The notes under the pieces: model-generated | What the model saw: the letters and a program-made list of their open reading frames with translations, nothing else | Told to the model about the DNA's origin: nothing | Databases searched by the model: none | Made by a program: the position numbers and the translations under genes | Origin: DATLWN01 sp963764315 | GTDB lineage: Bacteria > Pseudomonadota > Zetaproteobacteria > Mariprofundales > Mariprofundaceae | Assembly (NCBI GenBank): GCA_963764315.1 | Contig: CAVXSB010000017.1 | Span: 1 to 35,275 of the forward strand | Direction: 5' to 3' | DNA: 35,275 bases | In this document: positions 32,509 through 35,275 of the stretch, piece after piece | How positions within the stretch are numbered: position 1 is the stretch's first letter | How the letters are laid out: every line of letters starts with the position of its first letter

Positions 32509-33118
32509 GCAGCCCGCTGACCAGGCTATGGGTCATGACATCCATATGTTCCGGGAAGAAGTGGCCGGCGCCGGCGATGGCATGGAAATCGGCCTGGGGC
32601 TGGGTGTCGACCCAATCCTGCACCTCGGAGAAGGGCACGATCTCGTCGGCCCGCCCCTGCACCACCGTCAGCGGCCGGGCATCCCCTTGCATGAAATCGA
32701 AAGACCAGTGGTTGACGGCGGGAGCCACGGCGAACATGCGTTCCACCCGCCCGTCTCGTCTTGCCGCCTGCAGGCCGGCATAGCAACCGAAGGAGAAGCC
32801 GGCCAGCCATAGCGGCGTCTCGGCATGGCGCGTACTGAGCCAGTCCAGCGCCGCCCGCGCATCATCGGCCTCGCCCCTGCCCTCGTCGTATTCCCCCTCG
32901 CTACGCTCCACGCCGCGGAAATTGAAGCGCACGACGGCGCAACCGATGTCCTCGAAGGCACGCGCCATCCAGTACACGACCTTGTTACGCATGGTGCCGC
33001 CGAACAGGGGGTGGGGATGGCAGACGACGACGGCCGCGCGGGTACCGGATTGGTACAGCCCCTCGAGCCGGCCGGCAGGCCCCGCGATCTCCACCCGTTC
33101 GTGCTGGTGCACGCTCAT
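32498..33118 (-). CDS. Alpha/beta hydrolase
   Basis: A 206-residue compact alpha/beta hydrolase with the CHPHPLFGGTMRNKVV oxyanion/strand segment, RFNFRGVERSEG, nucleophile elbow GFSFG (S109), an acid in GRADEIVPF (D158) and histidine in GAGHFF (H186). The triad is therefore complete. It fits the small KANL3/dienelactone-hydrolase-like group common in proteobacteria, whose substrates are mostly unknown. ATG 33118 overlaps the stop of the YffB gene (4-nt overlap). A TTG 6 nt earlier is less likely. It is the last gene of the minus-strand run from the right edge. Confidence 0.91.
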   Translation of the reverse strand: MSVHQHERVEIAGPAGRLEGLYQSGTRAAVVVCHPHPLFGGTMRNKVVYWMARAFEDIGCAVVRFNFRGVERSEGEYDEGRGEADDARAALDWLSTRHAETPLWLAGFSFGCYAGLQAARRDGRVERMFAVAPAVNHWSFDFMQGDARPLTVVQGRADEIVPFSEVQDWVDTQPQADFHAIAGAGHFFPEHMDVMTHSLVSGLRPK

Positions 33119-33468
33119 ACGCAAAGCTCGCGGTAACGCGCCTCGGAGAAGCCGACCTCGATGGCATCATCGATCACCAGCACCGGGCGCTTGATCAGCG
33201 ACGGATTCGCCACCATCAGGTCCAGCGCCCGTTCCCGATCCACGCCGTCCCGGTCGGCCTCATCCAGGCGCCGCCAGGTCGTACCGCGCCGGTTCAGCAG
33301 CGTCTCCCAGCCGGCCGCATCGCACCAGGCCTCCAGCAGCCGCCGGTCCACGCCCTCCTTCTTGTAGTCGTGGAAGGTGTGCACGATGCCATGCGCCGTC
33401 AGCCAGGCGCGCGCCTTCTTCATGGTATCGCAGTTACTGATGCCGTAGATATCGATGGCCATCGACAT
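33115..33468 (-). CDS. ArsC/Spx family protein, YffB-like
   Basis: A 117-residue thioredoxin-fold protein of the ArsC/Spx superfamily. YGISNCDTMKKARAWL holds the single N-terminal cysteine, followed by FHDYKKEG, a central LLNRRGTTWRRL, NPSLIKRPVLV (the cis-proline element), and VGFSEARY. These residues match YffB, a glutathione-dependent reductase candidate, rather than true arsenate reductase. It begins directly after the cyclophilin stop; an alternative ATG lies 6 nt in. Confidence 0.9.
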   Translation of the reverse strand: MSMAIDIYGISNCDTMKKARAWLTAHGIVHTFHDYKKEGVDRRLLEAWCDAAGWETLLNRRGTTWRRLDEADRDGVDRERALDLMVANPSLIKRPVLVIDDAIEVGFSEARYRELCV

Positions 33469-34038
33469 CTACTCGACGATTTTGGCGCTTTCGATGACCA
33501 CGGGCTTGAGCGGCACATCGGCCATGCCGTCCATGCGTCCGGTATCCACATGCTCGATGCGATGTACCACGTCCATGCCCTTGCTGACATGCCCGAATAC
33601 GGCGTAGCCCCAGCCCCGCGATGTCTTGGATCGGAAGTTCAGGAAGTCGTTGTCCACGGTATCGATGAAGAATTGCGCCGTCGCGGAATTGGGATCGGAG
33701 GTGCGTGCCATGGCCACCGCACCTTCAACATTGGGCAGGCCGTTGTCCGCCTCGTTGGCGATCGGCGCGTGCGTCGACTTTTGCTGCATATCGGCCGTAA
33801 AGCCGCCCCCCTGGATCATGAAGCCCGGAATCACGCGATGGAAGATCGTGCCCTTATAGAAGCCCTCCTTCACGTAGCGCAGGAAATTGGCCACCGTGGC
33901 CGGGGCCTGCTGGCCATCCAGGGTGATCTCGATCTTCCCAAGGCTGGTGTCCAGGCGCACCACCGTGGCCTTGGCCGCCAGCGCAGGCGTGGAAAGCATC
34001 ATGCAGGCCAGCAACGCGGCCCAAAAACGGTATCCCAT
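33469..34038 (-). CDS. ppiA: Periplasmic cyclophilin-type peptidyl-prolyl isomerase
   Basis: A 189-residue cyclophilin with a signal peptide (FWAALLACMMLSTPALA). Catalytic residues are intact: FHRVIPGFMIQGGGF with R68, and QFFI further on (ATAQFFIDT). Other family landmarks are NFLRYVKEGFY, GYAVFGHV and VLKPVVI-like end. The signal peptide separates it from cytoplasmic PpiB, so PpiA is the better name. Its start shares one base with the cupin stop (TAATG). Confidence 0.92.
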   Translation of the reverse strand: MGYRFWAALLACMMLSTPALAAKATVVRLDTSLGKIEITLDGQQAPATVANFLRYVKEGFYKGTIFHRVIPGFMIQGGGFTADMQQKSTHAPIANEADNGLPNVEGAVAMARTSDPNSATAQFFIDTVDNDFLNFRSKTSRGWGYAVFGHVSKGMDVVHRIEHVDTGRMDGMADVPLKPVVIESAKIVE

Positions 34039-34568
34039 TATTCTTCTCCTTGTTTGGTCCCCGCCTGGCCCGGCCGGGTCAGGCGCCGGATCAGGGGCGC
34101 ATGCTGCGCATGGGCGACGACGAGTTCAATGCCGTCGGCCAGCTCGAAATCGCTGAAGTCGAAACCGGGAGCCACGGTGCAGCCGAGCAGTGCGAAGGTG
34201 CCGCCCCGGGCCACCTCGGAGGCGAACCAGGAGCCGGCCGGCACCACCGCCTGCGGCTGGCGTCCAGCCCCGAGCCCGAGCGCGAGCCGGCGGTAGTCGC
34301 CGCCGGGCTCGATGATGTGCACATCGGCGCCATCACCGTCGTAGTGGTGCCAAAGCTCGTCGCTGCGGATACGGTGGAAGGCCGAGAAATTGGCCTGCTC
34401 GAGCAGGAAATAGATGGCCGTGCTGTGGTTCCGGCCGGCTGGGAAGCCCGTATGCGTGGGGCCGGGAAACGTATCCCCGGCGCGGTAGCTCTCGCGATAC
34501 CAGCCCCCCTCCGGATGCGGTTCCAGATCCAGATCGCGGATCCAGCGCGCTGCAGGGGAATCAGGCAT
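34038..34568 (-). CDS. Cupin_5 (DUF985) family protein
   Basis: A 176-residue cupin of the DUF985 group: LEPHPEGGWYRESYR at the N-terminus, STAIYFLLE, FHRIRSDELWHHYDGD with candidate metal-binding histidines, VVPAGSWFAS, and GCTVAPGFDFSDFELA at the end. The family is linked to plant/fungal and bacterial sugar epimerase-like cupins but lacks a settled role. It starts 8 nt before the stop of the RibD-C-like gene and ends sharing a base with ppiA, so translation of these genes is probably coupled. Confidence 0.9.
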   Translation of the reverse strand: MPDSPAARWIRDLDLEPHPEGGWYRESYRAGDTFPGPTHTGFPAGRNHSTAIYFLLEQANFSAFHRIRSDELWHHYDGDGADVHIIEPGGDYRRLALGLGAGRQPQAVVPAGSWFASEVARGGTFALLGCTVAPGFDFSDFELADGIELVVAHAQHAPLIRRLTRPGQAGTKQGEE

Positions 34569-35275
34569 GCGGGGCCTCGATGCGGTAGTCGGCGAAATGC
34601 TGCTCGCCCTCGGCGTCCAGGTATAGGGCGTTCAGGGCCAGCGACACCGGGGCCGGCAGGTCCTGCTCGAGGATGGTATGGAAATCCTTACCGCCCAGCA
34701 GGCGGTGGCGGGTGGTCAGGAATAATCGGTCGATGGCGTCATCGGCCAGCAGCGTGCGGAAAACGCCGGGGCCGGCGATCATGTAGGCGCTGCGATAACC
34801 GAGCCCGATCAGCGCCCGGCGCAGCGCCGCCCCCTCCACGCGCCCGTCACCCACGATGACGACCTCGATGCCGCGTTCCCTGAGCACAGCGATCGCGGAG
34901 GCATCGGCATCTGCAGTGGTGGCAACGATGACGCGCCGGTCCGAAAGCCGGTCCAGAGCTGCCTCGGGGATGTCGAGGCTGGCCGTCACCACCACCACGT
35001 CCGGCTGCGGCGCCAGCCCCCGCTCTCGCCGCCATGCCTTGAGATCTGCATAGGCCGGCCCATGCCCCACCGGCAACAGATCCTGCGCCGTGCCCTTCGC
35101 CAGTTGGCGCATATAACGGGCGGAGACGATCATGACGTCGGCCTGCGCCGCCAGTTCCTGGTACAGCCGCCAGTCGCGCGCATTGGCGATGGCCGCCGGC
35201 ACCGAGTACTCGCCGGTGACGGCATGGCGCAGGGCGATGCGCCCGTCGACGCTGGCGATGTAGTTGGCATAGATC
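34561..35275 (-). CDS. RibD C-terminal domain/dihydrofolate-reductase-like protein, 5' partial
   Basis: The frame is open to the right edge; YANYIASVDGRIAL near the edge is the conserved first strand of the RibD C-terminal (pyrimidine reductase) domain, so the start lies just outside the window. Later segments fit: WRLYQELAAQADVMIVSARYMRQL, VVVTASLDIP, VIVGDGRVEGAALRRALIGLGY, and IAGPGVFRTLLADDAIDRLFLTTRHRLLGG with the NADPH-binding GPG loop. It has no deaminase domain in the visible part. Substrate may be a riboflavin intermediate or another pteridine/pyrimidine. First visible gene of the five-gene minus-strand overlapping run. Confidence 0.87.
   Translation of the reverse strand, partial: IYANYIASVDGRIALRHAVTGEYSVPAAIANARDWRLYQELAAQADVMIVSARYMRQLAKGTAQDLLPVGHGPAYADLKAWRRERGLAPQPDVVVVTASLDIPEAALDRLSDRRVIVATTADADASAIAVLRERGIEVVIVGDGRVEGAALRRALIGLGYRSAYMIAGPGVFRTLLADDAIDRLFLTTRHRLLGGKDFHTILEQDLPAPVSLALNALYLDAEGEQHFADYRIEAPHA

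Overview
The window is GC-rich, densely packed and almost entirely chromosomal core sequence from a Gram-negative bacterium. BamD, FadL, RNase E, two periplasmic PPIases, several lipoproteins, SucAB and the divergent rluC/rne arrangement all point to a gammaproteobacterium. I cannot name a genus. I see no IS element, phage gene, CRISPR array, tRNA or rRNA.

Layout. (1) 1-1799: the 3' part of a GGDEF-EAL gene with a duplicated SGDEF motif, then a decayed TMEM175-like gene. (2) 1820-4368, minus: a tight rluC > GFA protein > DUF924 protein > DedA run. (3) 4369-4741: divergent regulatory region and structured rne leader. (4) 4742-9664, plus: rne > rluD > pgeF > bamD > small lipoprotein, with overlapping or nearly abutting genes, joining RNA processing, rRNA modification, peptidoglycan quality control and outer-membrane assembly. 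(5) 9648-13462, minus: fadL and fadE (long-chain fatty acid uptake and first beta-oxidation step), separated by a terminator. (6) 13577-20795, minus: cstA > elyC-like, then sucA > sucB > TVP38-family gene. (7) 20873-24997, plus: parvulin lipoprotein, hybrid histidine kinase, VOC protein and a small unknown. (8) 25045-27704: a trmO/tsaA remnant, a Rossmann-fold gene, a strong terminator and ettA. (9) 27802-32396, plus: SDR, UspA, class 1B-type PyrD, secreted SNase-like protein and M48 lipoprotein. (10) 32498-35275, minus: a five-gene overlapping run (RibD-C-like, cupin, cyclophilin, YffB, alpha/beta hydrolase).

How the genes work together. FadL and FadE feed acyl-CoA oxidation. SucA and SucB form 2-oxoglutarate dehydrogenase, with no lpd (E3) gene nearby. 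CstA would import pyruvate or peptides. BamD, the PPIases, the M48 lipoprotein and the ElyC-like protein serve the envelope.

I did not find a convincing new multi-gene system. The most notable local signals are an 89-bp tandem duplication that displaces the M48 start codon from the upstream stop and leaves an out-of-frame decoy start; a 22-codon in-frame duplication of the SGDEF motif; a SucB without a recognisable E3-binding domain; an orphan class 1B-type PyrD; and two gene remnants (TMEM175-like, TrmO-like).
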